A DNA stretch of 27,290 bases from an uncultured Megasphaera sp. (GCA_900548635.1 URLP01000006.1:1-27290); one strand, 5' to 3'. Shown: positions 14,530-22,168, counted from the stretch's first letter. The notes: generated by a model not told the origin, from the sequence alone. Numbers and translations: made by a program.

Positions 14530-15321
14530 ATGAGCATTGCCGATACACAATATTTAGATATCGTCGAAAATATCCTCGACCACGGCTATTTCGCCAACAA
14601 CCGCACGGGCGTGCGGACGTACAAACTGCCGCACCAGATCATGCAGTTCGATTTGGAAAAAGAATTTCCTATCCTGACGACGAAATTCGTCGCCTTCAAG
14701 ACGGCCGTCAAGGAAATCCTCTGGATCTGGCAGCTCCAGAGCAACGATGTGCGGGAACTGCAGAAGATGAACTGCCACGTCTGGGACGAATGGATGCGTC
14801 CTGACGGGACCATCGGCAAGGCCTACGGCTACCAGATCCGCAAGTACAAGCAGGTCGACAAGCTCCTGGACATGCTGAAGAATGACCCTCAGAACCGGCG
14901 CATGATCGTCTCCCTCTGGAACATCGAAGATTTGCCGGACATGGCCCTCCAGCCCTGTGCCTACCAGACCCTCTGGGACGTCACGGACGGCCGCCTGAAC
15001 TGCATGCTCATCCAGCGCAGCGGCGACATGGGCCTCGGCGTGCCCTTCAACATGACGCAGTACGCCGTCCTCATCCATCTCATCGCCCAGTCCGTCGGCC
15101 TGCGTCCGGGCCTCTTCACGCACGTCATCAACAACGCCCATGTCTACGAAAACCACGTAGCCGCCATGAAGACCCAGCTCGCCCGCCGCAGCCAGGCCTT
15201 CCCGGCACCGAAACTGGTCCTCAATCCGGGCATCCACGACTTTTACAAGTTTACGATCGATGACATTTCCCTGGACAACTACCAGCATCTGGGCAAGCTG
15301 CCCATGGAGGTGGCCGTCTGA
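14530..15321 (+). CDS. thyA: Thymidylate synthase ThyA
   Basis: A 263-residue folate-dependent enzyme converting dUMP to dTMP while turning methylene-THF to DHF. Motifs: NNRTGVRTY, FPILTTKFVAFKTAVKEILW, nucleophile Cys143 in ALQPCAYQTLWD, QRSGDMGLGVPFNMTQYAVL, and HVINNAHVYENH. The residue after the nucleophile is Ala where the widespread family has His (PCH); the YQTLWD context suggests a divergent clade. Length agrees with the short ThyA type. Its stop overlaps the folA start (TGATG), so both are translated in a coupled way. This is metabolically sensible because DHFR recycles the DHF it makes. Confidence 0.96.
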   Translation: MSIADTQYLDIVENILDHGYFANNRTGVRTYKLPHQIMQFDLEKEFPILTTKFVAFKTAVKEILWIWQLQSNDVRELQKMNCHVWDEWMRPDGTIGKAYGYQIRKYKQVDKLLDMLKNDPQNRRMIVSLWNIEDLPDMALQPCAYQTLWDVTDGRLNCMLIQRSGDMGLGVPFNMTQYAVLIHLIAQSVGLRPGLFTHVINNAHVYENHVAAMKTQLARRSQAFPAPKLVLNPGIHDFYKFTIDDISLDNYQHLGKLPMEVAV

Positions 15322-15818
15322 TGATCCATCTCATTGCAGCCGTCGACCAAAAGGGCGGCATCGGTAAGGACAACGACCTCCTCTGCCACATCTCAGCCGA
15401 CTTAAAACGTTTTAAATCCCTCACTATGGGCCATACGATGATCATGGGGCGCAAGACCTTCGAAAGTCTGCCTGGTGTGCTGCCGGGCCGTCCGCACTGG
15501 GTCCTGACCCATCAGGAAGATTACCGCGCCGACAGCCCGGCCGTCACGGTCTTCCACAGCCTTGCCGAAGTGCAGCAGGCCATGCAGGCTGATGAAGACT
15601 ACTTCGTCATTGGCGGCGCTGCCATGTACCGCGAATTCCTGCCCCTTGCAGGCAGCCTTTACCTGACGGAAATCGATGAAACCTTCCCCGATGCCGACAC
15701 TTTCTTCCCGGAATGGAAAAAAGAAGAATGGCAGGAAACAGCGCGGGAAAGCCATCCCGCCGATGGGCATAACAAACATCCTTTTTCTTTCGTCCATTAT
15801 GTACGTCCTTTTGATTGA
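15321..15818 (+). CDS. folA: Dihydrofolate reductase
   Basis: A 165-residue NADPH-dependent enzyme regenerating THF. Seen: LIAAVDQKGGIGKDNDLL at the N-terminus, catalytic Asp27 in SADLKRFK, MIMGRKTFESLP, and the NADPH-binding VIGGAAMYREFLP. Position 22, usually Trp in the LPWH/MPWN motif, is Cys here (LLCH), close to the folate and trimethoprim site. One base overlaps thyA. The stop codon overlaps the -35 box of the next gene's promoter. Confidence 0.95.
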   Translation: MIHLIAAVDQKGGIGKDNDLLCHISADLKRFKSLTMGHTMIMGRKTFESLPGVLPGRPHWVLTHQEDYRADSPAVTVFHSLAEVQQAMQADEDYFVIGGAAMYREFLPLAGSLYLTEIDETFPDADTFFPEWKKEEWQETARESHPADGHNKHPFSFVHYVRPFD

Positions 15819-15843
15819 CATTGCCAATCCGTTATGTTACACT
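15815..15843 (+). promoter_or_regulatory. Promoter of the cold-shock gene
   Basis: Consensus TTGACA (15815-15820), 17-base spacer, TACACT (15838-15843). The leader of roughly 45 bases contains a small hairpin AGCTA/TAGCT (about 15851-15865) and a T-run just before the Shine-Dalgarno AGGAGG. Such leaders often matter for temperature control of csp genes; that is inference here. Confidence 0.8.
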
Positions 15844-15894
15844 AACCAAAGAGCTACAAGATAGCTGGAATTGTTTTTTTAGGAGGATTTTGTT

Positions 15895-16092
15895 ATGCAC
15901 GGTAAAGTAAAATGGTTTAGCGCAGAAAAAGGTTATGGCTTCATCGAAAGAGAAGATGGCGGCGACGTTTTCGTTCACTTCTCTGCTATCCAGGAAGACG
16001 GCTTCAAATCCTTGACCGAAGGTCAGGAAGTTGAATTCGACATCGTTGAAGGTGCGCGCGGACCGCAGGCAGCTAACGTAGTTAAATGCTAA
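15895..16092 (+). CDS. Cold-shock domain protein (CspA family)
   Basis: A 65-residue single-domain RNA/DNA-binding protein. It shows the RNP1 motif KGYGFIERED and RNP2 VFVHFSAI, a start GKVKWFSAEKGYGF typical of CspA/CspB/CspD-type proteins, and an end GPQAANVVK. It acts as an RNA chaperone in the cytoplasm. An AGGAGG Shine-Dalgarno sits 8 bases upstream of the ATG. It has its own promoter and terminator, so it is monocistronic. Confidence 0.97.
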   Translation: MHGKVKWFSAEKGYGFIEREDGGDVFVHFSAIQEDGFKSLTEGQEVEFDIVEGARGPQAANVVKC

Positions 16093-16116
16093 TCGGAAAG
16101 TAAAATAGACCTTTTG

Positions 16117-16149
16117 AGCCGGTAATCGTTTGATTGCCGGCTTTTTTTG
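16117..16149 (+). terminator. Rho-independent terminator after the csp gene
   Basis: 10-bp stem AGCCGGTAAT (16117-16126) and ATTGCCGGCT (16133-16142) with one wobble pair, then seven T. Confidence 0.88.
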
Positions 16150-16160
16150 TGCCGTCTTAC

Positions 16161-16175
16161 TGTATAAAAACACAA
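16161..16175 (+). promoter_or_regulatory. Candidate ARG box
   Basis: TGTATAAAAACACAA resembles the arginine-repressor half-site pattern TGAATAAAAATTCAA at 12 of 15 positions. It lies 18 bases upstream of the -35 of the carbamoyltransferase promoter. A second, weaker TGTATAAATA-type match follows at about 16183. AT-rich matches of this kind are easily found by chance. Confidence 0.35.
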
Positions 16176-16193
16176 AAATAATTGTATAAATAC

Positions 16194-16222
16194 TTGCAAT
16201 ATTCATGCGGCTGTGCTATCAT
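16194..16222 (+). promoter_or_regulatory. Promoter of the carbamoyltransferase gene
   Basis: TTGCAA (16194-16199), 17-base spacer, TATCAT (16217-16222), 49 bases before the start codon. Confidence 0.7.
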
Positions 16223-16271
16223 AGAGCCATCGAACAAGTTCTGGTCTTAGACTATTGGAGGATGGATATAT

Positions 16272-17213
16272 ATGAAACATGCAAACAGCTTCGTCGATTA
16301 TACGACAGATGAATTAAAAGGTATTTTACTGCTCGCCGAAAAGATCAAGAAGAATCAGGATGCCTACAGCCATATCCTGGACGGCAAGAAACTCTATACG
16401 CTCTTTGAAAAGACGTCGAACCGGACGTATCTTTCGTTCTCCATCGGCATGGAAGAATTGGGCGGCAAAGCCTACAACCAGCTCTGGAAGGACAGCAACT
16501 TCACTATCGGCGATCTGATGAGCGAAGTCAAATACGTCTGCCGCAACGTCGACTGCATCATGGGCCGCTTCAAGAAGGCCGAAACGACGGAAGGCTTCAT
16601 GAAGAACGCCACAGTCCCGGTCATCAACGGCTGCGACAATACCTTCCATCCGACGCAGGCCCTGGCGGACATGCTGACGCTCTACGAAAAGACCGGCCAT
16701 TTTGAAGCCAAAGTACTCTATATCGGGGCCAAGAACAACACGTATAATTCGCTCAGCGAAATCGTCACCAAGATGGGCGGCATGATGTACGGTCTGACGC
16801 CGTTCAGCCAGATTACTAACGTACCGGCCGATTTTTACGACAAACTGGCAGCCACAGGCCACTACAAAGAACTGCCGACGGATATTTCTAAAGAAGACCT
16901 GAAGAAAGTCGTCGCCGACGTAGATTGTGTCTATACGGACACTTGGGTCGACATGGAATTCTTTACCAACCCCGATTATGCCGAAAAGAAGAATAAAATC
17001 ATCAATATGATGATGCCTTACCAGATCGACGCGGACCTCCTCAAAGGCACGGACACCATGGTTTTCCACGACATGCCGATCCACCCGGGCTACGAAATCA
17101 CGCAGGACGTCATGGAACAGCACCTGGAAACCATCCTCGACGAAGCCGAAAATAGACGCCACGCCGAAAAAGGATTGTTAGTCTACCTCATTACAGGGAA
17201 ATTGGATTGGTAG
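16272..17213 (+). CDS. Divergent aspartate/ornithine carbamoyltransferase-family protein
   Basis: A 313-residue member of the carbamoyltransferase superfamily. The carbamoyl-phosphate loop reads FEKTSNRTYLSF (canonical STRT becomes SNRT). HPTQALADMLTLYE is canonical. The second-substrate motifs are unusual: TDTWVDMEFF stands where OTCases have a DVWxSMG-type loop, and FHDMPIHPGYEI stands where OTCases have HCLP and ATCases MHPLPR. So carbamoyl phosphate is the likely donor, but the amino acceptor cannot be read. The start has GGAGG at good spacing and a clear promoter. It is monocistronic, with no arginine or pyrimidine genes beside it. Automatic pipelines would probably name it ornithine carbamoyltransferase; I would keep the substrate open. 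Confidence 0.82.
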   Translation: MKHANSFVDYTTDELKGILLLAEKIKKNQDAYSHILDGKKLYTLFEKTSNRTYLSFSIGMEELGGKAYNQLWKDSNFTIGDLMSEVKYVCRNVDCIMGRFKKAETTEGFMKNATVPVINGCDNTFHPTQALADMLTLYEKTGHFEAKVLYIGAKNNTYNSLSEIVTKMGGMMYGLTPFSQITNVPADFYDKLAATGHYKELPTDISKEDLKKVVADVDCVYTDTWVDMEFFTNPDYAEKKNKIINMMMPYQIDADLLKGTDTMVFHDMPIHPGYEITQDVMEQHLETILDEAENRRHAEKGLLVYLITGKLDW

Positions 17214-17223
17214 TGGCTCTCAT

Positions 17224-17251
17224 GCGGGCCGCCCTTTGGGACGGCCCCTAC
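17224..17251 (-). repeat. REP-like palindrome (minus orientation)
   Basis: Read on the minus strand this is GTAGGGGC...GCCCGC with an imperfect GGGCCG/CGGCCC stem. It shares the outer GTAGGGGC and GCCCG blocks with the element at 2616-2640. It sits between the carbamoyltransferase stop and the shared terminator. Confidence 0.55.
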
Positions 17252-17265
17252 GAATAAAGGATTAC

Positions 17266-17304
17266 AAAAAAAGGGATTGTCGCATGTGCGGCAATCTCTT
17301 TTTT
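17266..17304. terminator. Bidirectional terminator between convergent genes
   Basis: Stem GATTGTCGCA / TGCGGCAATC (about 17275-17296) with one wobble and a 2-base apex. It is flanked by seven A on the left and a T-run on the right, so it can end transcription of the carbamoyltransferase (+) and the AEC permease (-). Confidence 0.85.
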
Positions 17305-18239
17305 CATCCCAATCCCAGGCAGACCAGGGGGATGGTGATGATGGAGCAGAGTGTCGTGACCAGGAGCATGCCGGCGGCGTAATTGCTGTCTGAGTGCTGG
17401 TTTTGGGCCAGCATGACGATGACGGCCATACTGGGCAGGGCCGGCAGGATACTCATGGTGAGGGTTATGTCATGAGGGACCTGCAGGAATCGGCAGATTT
17501 CATAGAAGACGAGCGGGAAGAGGCACATCTTGACGGCGACGGCGCCATAGATTTCTTTCTTTCGGATGTACTGGGAGATGTCGATGTAGCAGAACAGGCC
17601 GCCCAGGTAAATCAGGGCCATGGGGGGTGTCAGGAGTCCGGCTTTGGTCAGGGCCGCATTGATGGGTTCCGGCAGGTGGAGTCCGATGAAGAGGCCCAGG
17701 ATGGACAGGATGATGGCGATTGTCGCCGGATTGATCATCTTCATTAGGCGGCTGATGACGGACATGGTATTTTCCCGGTCCACCGGCGTCGTCAGATTGA
17801 CACCCAGCGTCCACAGCAGGAGCTGGTCGATGACCGTGAACAAGGCGATGTAGAGCATACCCTGTTCCGGGAAGAGGGCTGCAATGATGGGAATACCCAT
17901 GAAGCCGATGTTGCCGAACATGGCACAAGCCCGGTAGACGTGATTTTCGTTGCCTTTCAGGCCGAAAAGGCGTGCCAAAAGTCGGCAGAGCAGGTATAAT
18001 AAGAAATATAATAGGACAGACACTGCCAGGACGGGCAAGGCGCTGATGAACTGCTGACGCGTCGCCCCGTTGAGGGTCATGACGAAGAGCAGAATCGGCA
18101 TGGTGATTTTCGTGATGAACTGCGAAAAGACACCTAGGGATCGGTTGGTCAGGACGTGCGTCCGTACGGCAGCGATACCGATAAGGATGTAGACGACAAA
18201 TCCGATGATTTGCGATAAAACAATGGAAAAATAGGCCAT
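17304..18239 (-). CDS. AEC-family permease (auxin efflux carrier family)
   Basis: A 311-residue inner-membrane transporter with about ten hydrophobic segments in two halves. Typical AEC features are the N-terminal IGFVVYILIGIAAVRTHVL, the pattern FSQFITKITMPILLF, and NIGFMGIPII near the middle. The family exports or exchanges small organic acids such as malate or malonate. The substrate is not readable here. The gene is divergent from the LysR gene at 18349 with a 109-base shared control region, so it is a likely target of that regulator. Its stop abuts a bidirectional terminator. Confidence 0.9.
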   Translation of the reverse strand: MAYFSIVLSQIIGFVVYILIGIAAVRTHVLTNRSLGVFSQFITKITMPILLFVMTLNGATRQQFISALPVLAVSVLLYFLLYLLCRLLARLFGLKGNENHVYRACAMFGNIGFMGIPIIAALFPEQGMLYIALFTVIDQLLLWTLGVNLTTPVDRENTMSVISRLMKMINPATIAIILSILGLFIGLHLPEPINAALTKAGLLTPPMALIYLGGLFCYIDISQYIRKKEIYGAVAVKMCLFPLVFYEICRFLQVPHDITLTMSILPALPSMAVIVMLAQNQHSDSNYAAGMLLVTTLCSIITIPLVCLGLG

Positions 18240-18267
18240 GAATCAGGCTCCTTTCTGAAACGTCCAT

Positions 18268-18296
18268 ATTCTACCACGTTCGTCAGGGAGTGACTA
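18268..18296 (-). promoter_or_regulatory. Promoter of the AEC permease with inverted repeat
   Basis: On the minus strand TAGTCA (18291-18296) and TAGAAT (18268-18273) are separated by 17 bases. A small inverted repeat GTCA-N5-TGAC (18282-18294) overlaps the -35, a plausible LysR-type site. Confidence 0.5.
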
Positions 18297-18348
18297 ATGA
18301 AACCTTTGTCCTGTGCCATGAAAAAAAGTGATGGATAGGAAGAAAACC

Positions 18349-19242
18349 ATGGATCTTACGAAAATACACTATTTCTTGGAAGCAGCGCGGCTGACGAATT
18401 TCACACAAGCTGCTAAGAACTGTCACATCGCCCAGACGACGATGACTAAATACATTACGCACCTCGAAAAGGAACTGGCGTGTCCGCTCTTTCGCCGGGA
18501 ACACCGCGGCGTATCCTTGACGGATGCAGGCCGCCGTTTTTATGAAGGTATGACGCAAATCTGCCAGGATTATCAGAATTTGTGTGCCTCGTTACGCCTG
18601 AAACAACGGGATGGGTTGTATCTGGGCATTGCCTTGCAGACGTATATCGAATCGATGTGGCTGAGCCGTTTTGAAGAGGTTTTTCCGGATTGTAAGCTCT
18701 ATTTCCAATTCCAGGACATGGAGGCCTTAGAGAAAAGTTTAGTGAATGGCCATATCGACGGTTTCCTCTTTTCCGATGCCCAGACCGTGACCCGGCCTTT
18801 CACTTGTCAGCGCCTCTTTGCCATCGAGCAGTCCTTCATCTGTTCCCAGGCCTTACGGGATCAGTATCACACGCTGGATGCTATCATCGCCCATCGGCCT
18901 TTCTTGACAAAATCGAACAGCCAGGAATATGTTGCCAAGATACGGAGGAATTGTAGCCATGTTTTTCACCAGTCCTTCCGGGAATCGCGGTTTTGCCACA
19001 GCCTATCCGAGCAATTCCTCTTGATCAGCTTGTCCCAGGGTTTCGCCATCTTGCCCATGCCCGAAGGAGATGCCTATCCCGGCCTGACCGTCATCCCCTT
19101 GGGCGACGACTTTACAGAACATGCCGTCCTGGCCTATCGCCAGGACGGCATGACAGAAGAGCTGAAAAAGTTTTTATCTCTTTTTGCCGGGATGCCATCG
19201 TTCGCTGAGAGCAACGCCGCCGAGGATGCAGGCAGCCCCTAG
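18349..19242 (+). CDS. LysR-family transcriptional regulator
   Basis: A 297-residue regulator. The N-terminal winged helix-turn-helix reads MDLTKIHYFLEAARLTNFTQ, then HIAQTTMTKYITHLEKELAC and PLFRREHRGVSLTDAGRRFY, clear LysR motifs. The effector domain follows with the usual spacing. ATG 18349 is chosen over the GTG at 18328 because the conserved MDLxxIHYF start follows and AGGA lies at good spacing. It is divergent from the AEC permease, which it probably controls. The last 69 bases overlap the 3' end of the decayed EamA ORF on the opposite strand. The C-terminal tail beyond the effector domain (SFAESNAAEDAGSP) is encoded in that overlap and may be an extension caused by the rearrangement. 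Confidence 0.92.
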   Translation: MDLTKIHYFLEAARLTNFTQAAKNCHIAQTTMTKYITHLEKELACPLFRREHRGVSLTDAGRRFYEGMTQICQDYQNLCASLRLKQRDGLYLGIALQTYIESMWLSRFEEVFPDCKLYFQFQDMEALEKSLVNGHIDGFLFSDAQTVTRPFTCQRLFAIEQSFICSQALRDQYHTLDAIIAHRPFLTKSNSQEYVAKIRRNCSHVFHQSFRESRFCHSLSEQFLLISLSQGFAILPMPEGDAYPGLTVIPLGDDFTEHAVLAYRQDGMTEELKKFLSLFAGMPSFAESNAAEDAGSP

Positions 19243-19626
19243 CCATTGCAGGACGGTCAGGCTTTCGCCTAAGAGAATGGCCGACAAGGCCAGGGCCGTG
19301 AAGGGTTCCATGTAGCCGCAGATAGAGACGCTCTGGGCCGACAGGCGCTGGACGCCGGAGAAATAAAGGTAGTAGCCGAGGCCGGTGTTGACGATGCCCA
19401 CAGTGACGATGACCATGGCAGCGACCTTGGGGACCGTGAAAGGCTTGTGGAAGACGAAGTACGATAGAATCATAATCAGGATAGGGCCGCAGTAGCACAT
19501 GAGCGTCGCCAGGCTGACGCCAATATGTTGGTAGGCCTCGTAGAGGAAGAGCCAGTTCCCGGACAGGAAGAGGCCGGACCATAAAATATGTGATATAATA
19601 AGAAAAAAATGAAAGGGGACTGCCAT
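19174..19626 (-). pseudogene. Decayed EamA/DMT transporter
   Basis: A 150-codon ORF with parts of a normally about 300-residue, ten-helix EamA transporter. The segment GNWLFLYEAYQHIGVSLATL is the family's third-to-fourth helix region. It continues to TVPKVAAMVIVTVGI (helix 5) and then jumps straight to NTGLGYYLYFSGVQRLSAQS and MEPFTALALSAILLGE (helices 8-10). The N-terminal about 75 residues and an internal block of about 110 residues are therefore missing. The apparent first 18 codons overlap the promoter and Shine-Dalgarno of the next gene on the other strand and have no family resemblance. It has no convincing start signal of its own, so it is probably non-functional. Confidence 0.72.
19591..19599 (+). 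promoter_or_regulatory. Extended -10 promoter of the CpXC operon
   Basis: TGATATAAT is a perfect extended -10 (TGN plus TATAAT) 25 bases before the start codon. No clear -35 is visible, as is usual for extended -10 promoters. It lies in the disrupted 5' end of the EamA remnant. Confidence 0.6.
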
Positions 19627-20302
19627 GAGTATGCATCATGAAGTAGGCATTACCTGTCCGAAATGCCAGAAGACCGGCGTCTTCACGGTATGGGACAGTA
19701 TCAATACGAAATTGGATCCGGACATGAAGGACCGCGTCAAGTCGCTGGAGGTTTTCTGCTATCACTGCGGTCACTGCGGGACAGACGTCCACGTCGATTA
19801 TGGCTTTTTATATCACGATATGGACCACCATTTCATGGTCTTTTATGCGCCCACCGACAAGGACCAGGAAAATGCCGACCGCGATATGGCCGACGGCAGG
19901 GATAAATTCAAGGCCATGGCCGAAAAGGCAGGCTATGCCTTTCGCTTGGTCCGTACCAAAGCGGACTTACTGGAAAAAATCGCTATCTTTGAAGCCGGTC
20001 TCGACGACCGTCTGATGGAACTGACCAAGGCAGCAGCCCTAGCTCAAGTCGGGGAAAAGGAGAAGGACTTCACCGTTACAGAGAGCCATTTCGTCACGGC
20101 TGACGACGGTTCCTTGCGCCTGTCCTTGGTCGATGAAAAAAGGGGCCAACAAGCCTATGTGGACTTTACCAATGGCCTGGCCCAGCTCTATGGGCAGTTC
20201 CAGCAACATTTTGCCGATGACCTGCCGGCAGAAGACGCCGTCCTGGCCCGCATCGACGCGGACTGGACCCAGCAGTTCTTGAACAAATACTTGTATAATT
20301 GA
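19625..20302 (+). CDS. CpXC-domain protein
   Basis: A 225-residue protein with the zinc-ribbon-like CpXC domain at its N-terminus: GITCPKCQKTG (C11, C14) and VFCYHCGHCGTDVHV (C45, C48, C51). The middle region (YRDxDHHFMV-like, here YHDMDHHFMVFYAP) agrees with the family. The remainder is mostly alpha-helical with no known catalytic motif. The role of the family is unknown. It is the first gene of a three-gene operon with the CGGC protein (12-base gap) and the glucosaminidase-TPR protein. The start has AAAGGGGAC at good spacing. Confidence 0.85.
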   Translation: MSMHHEVGITCPKCQKTGVFTVWDSINTKLDPDMKDRVKSLEVFCYHCGHCGTDVHVDYGFLYHDMDHHFMVFYAPTDKDQENADRDMADGRDKFKAMAEKAGYAFRLVRTKADLLEKIAIFEAGLDDRLMELTKAAALAQVGEKEKDFTVTESHFVTADDGSLRLSLVDEKRGQQAYVDFTNGLAQLYGQFQQHFADDLPAEDAVLARIDADWTQQFLNKYLYN

Positions 20303-20314
20303 GGAGGGATTCTT

Positions 20315-20716
20315 ATGTCGAAACTTGTCGTCGTCATCCAGTGCGACATCGTCACCAAACGCTGCAGCGGCTATGCCTGCATGAAGACTTTCGTCAACCG
20401 CGAAGGGATGCTCAAAGACTATCCGCCGGACACGCGTTTCATGATGATGACCTGCGGCGGCTGCTGTGGTGCCGGCCTTTCGGCGAAATTAGAGAACCTT
20501 GCTAAGAAAATGAAGAAGTACGGCGATGATCCGGAAAACGTCGTCATCCACTTCGCGTCGTGCGTCGTCTCCGACAGCTTCCACCGGCCGCCCTGTCCCT
20601 TCCGCGGCTATATGGCCCAGATCATCGAACGCAAGGGCTACCCCCTGGTCCACGGCACGTACATCTCCAAGATGACCGAAAAGAAACGGAAGGAAGGGGA
20701 GTATCGGTCTTTATGA
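20315..20716 (+). CDS. CGGC-domain protein
   Basis: A 133-residue cysteine-rich protein of the CGGC family (putative metal-binding). It shows VVIQCDIVTKRCSGYACMKTF at the N-terminus, the name-giving MTCGGCCGAG in the middle, and HFASCVVSDSFHRPPCPF towards the end. This arrangement of cysteines and histidines is typical of the family, whose function has not been settled. The start has GAGGAGGGA. The stop overlaps the next start as ATGA (20713-20716), giving translational coupling. Confidence 0.87.
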   Translation: MSKLVVVIQCDIVTKRCSGYACMKTFVNREGMLKDYPPDTRFMMMTCGGCCGAGLSAKLENLAKKMKKYGDDPENVVIHFASCVVSDSFHRPPCPFRGYMAQIIERKGYPLVHGTYISKMTEKKRKEGEYRSL

Positions 20717-21912
20717 TTTATCGTACTGTTCTGACTGCGCTGCTCTGTGCCTCCCTCAGTGCCGGTGCGGCAGCGGCTTCTGAGGTGATGAGGGCACCGC
20801 AGGTGACGGCAGCAGTGACCCAAGCTGCCGTTCCTGTGCAGACCGACTGGCAGACAGCCAAGGCCTACACTCGGCCTATGCTCGACCCGGCCAAGCCGGA
20901 TTATACCATCATGGGCAAAGCCGAAATCCCGGCGCCCCAGATGGTGCGCTTCATCCGCCAGCGCAATCCCCATCCGAAAATCAACACGACCCTCGAAGAT
21001 TTGGTCCAGACCTATTATGACGAAGCCGGCCGCGAAGGCATCCGCGCCGACGTCGCCCTCTGCCAGGCCCTGAAGGAAACAGGTTACTTTAACTACGGCG
21101 GCGATGTCTCGCCGGATCAGAACAACTTCTGCGGCCTCGGCGCGACGGGCAATAAAGTGGCCGGTGCCCGCTTTGCCACGCCACGACTCGGTGTGCGGGC
21201 CCATATCCAGCACCTGCTGGCTTATGCCAGCACGACGCGGCCGCAGACGGACATCGTCGACCCGCGCTACGAACTGATGGCCGAAAAGCACCCTGATCTT
21301 TACGGACAGGTTCCGACCTGGACCGGTCTCAACGGCCGCTGGGCCGTACCAGGCAAACACTACGGCCAGGAAATCCTCTGGCTCTGGACGGAAGCCCAGA
21401 CACCGGACGGCATCCACGACAACCTGATCACGGGTTTCGAAAAAGTCTTCGCCCAGCCTGATGACGCCCAGGCCTATCTCTATCGGGGCATCCTCTTCTT
21501 CGATCGGCAGGATTATTGGCTGGCAGAACGGGACTTCCGCCATGCACTGGAACTGGACGGTACGTCGCCGGCTGCCTGGTACGATTTGGCTTTGACACAG
21601 GAAAAAAGAGGACAGCTCGATGCTGCCCTCCAAAGTTACGACCAGGCCGTCGCCTGCCGTCCGGAATATCTCGAAGCCTGGTACAACCGCGGTCTCCTGG
21701 CTCTCACACTGGGAAAAGACAATGAAGCTCTGCGCTCATTCTGCGAAATCCTCCGCTTCTCGCCCCAGTCTGCCGATGCAGCCAACGCCATCGCCGTCTA
21801 CTACCTGCGCCGTCATGACGACGCAAAAGGCCGGGACTACCTGAACCAAGCCGCCCGCATCAACACCAACAACCCCCGTGTCCGGGAAAACCTTCAGCGT
21901 TTATCGTACTAA
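20713..21912 (+). CDS. Secreted glucosaminidase-domain protein with TPR repeats
   Basis: A 399-residue exported protein. Residues 1-22 are a signal peptide (MIYRTVLTALLCASLSAGAA then AA-SE). Residues about 90-240 resemble the FlgJ/Auto-type N-acetylglucosaminidase domain: GIRADVALCQALKETGYFNY carries the likely catalytic Glu122, followed by NNFCGLGATG and RLGVRAHIQHLLAYA. Residues about 255-395 are tetratricopeptide repeats (AYLYRGILFF, AAWYDLALTQ, EAWYNRGLLALTLGKDNEAL). It probably trims peptidoglycan in the periplasm, with the TPR part binding a partner. ATG 20713 is used because the signal peptide begins there. A terminator is found 145 bases downstream. Confidence 0.87.
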   Translation: MIYRTVLTALLCASLSAGAAAASEVMRAPQVTAAVTQAAVPVQTDWQTAKAYTRPMLDPAKPDYTIMGKAEIPAPQMVRFIRQRNPHPKINTTLEDLVQTYYDEAGREGIRADVALCQALKETGYFNYGGDVSPDQNNFCGLGATGNKVAGARFATPRLGVRAHIQHLLAYASTTRPQTDIVDPRYELMAEKHPDLYGQVPTWTGLNGRWAVPGKHYGQEILWLWTEAQTPDGIHDNLITGFEKVFAQPDDAQAYLYRGILFFDRQDYWLAERDFRHALELDGTSPAAWYDLALTQEKRGQLDAALQSYDQAVACRPEYLEAWYNRGLLALTLGKDNEALRSFCEILRFSPQSADAANAIAVYYLRRHDDAKGRDYLNQAARINTNNPRVRENLQRLSY

Positions 21913-21948
21913 GATTTTTGCCATCATGCCTCATCCCTTGTTTCACGC

Positions 21949-21961
21949 CAAACGAACCACG
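21949..21961. repeat. 13-bp repeat CAAACGAACCACG, copy 1
   Basis: Exact copy of 22396-22408. Each copy lies close to an AAAGGGGCT-type block. It may be the edge of a dispersed intergenic element. Confidence 0.5.
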
Positions 21962-21973
21962 AAAGGGGCTGCA

Positions 21974-22168
21974 TTATCTCCTGTAATTGAATTTGAATTT
22001 CGCCAGCCGTTCCATGAGTTCTCCCAAATGGTGCCAACGGCTTTTCCCTTTTTTGTACGGTCCAGCGCTCCGCAGGGGCAGTCCCTGGACCGTGCTTTTT
22101 TTTGCATTGAATTCGATATCATAGCCGTGTGTGACGATTAAAGCCTGTTCTAATCCATAAATCAACAT
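21974..22168 (-). CDS. Possible 64-residue small protein downstream of a promoter-terminator leader
   Basis: A 64-codon ORF beginning MLIYGLEQALIVTHGYDIEF, with Shine-Dalgarno AGGGGGC seven bases upstream. A perfect consensus promoter and a strong terminator lie upstream on the same strand. The C-terminal half is basic (KKGKSRWHHLG and KFKFNYRR). I recognise no family. Against it, the plus-strand terminator of the glucosaminidase operon lies inside the ORF, and ORFs like this can be by-products of dispersed intergenic elements. Treat as tentative. Confidence 0.35.
   Translation of the reverse strand: MLIYGLEQALIVTHGYDIEFNAKKSTVQGLPLRSAGPYKKGKSRWHHLGELMERLAKFKFNYRR
22057..22103 (+). terminator. 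Rho-independent terminator of the CpXC-CGGC-glucosaminidase operon
   Basis: Perfect 9-bp arms ACGGTCCAG (22057-22065) and CTGGACCGT (22085-22093), then GC and eight T (22096-22103). It is the first strong plus-strand terminator after the stop at 21912. Confidence 0.85.
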
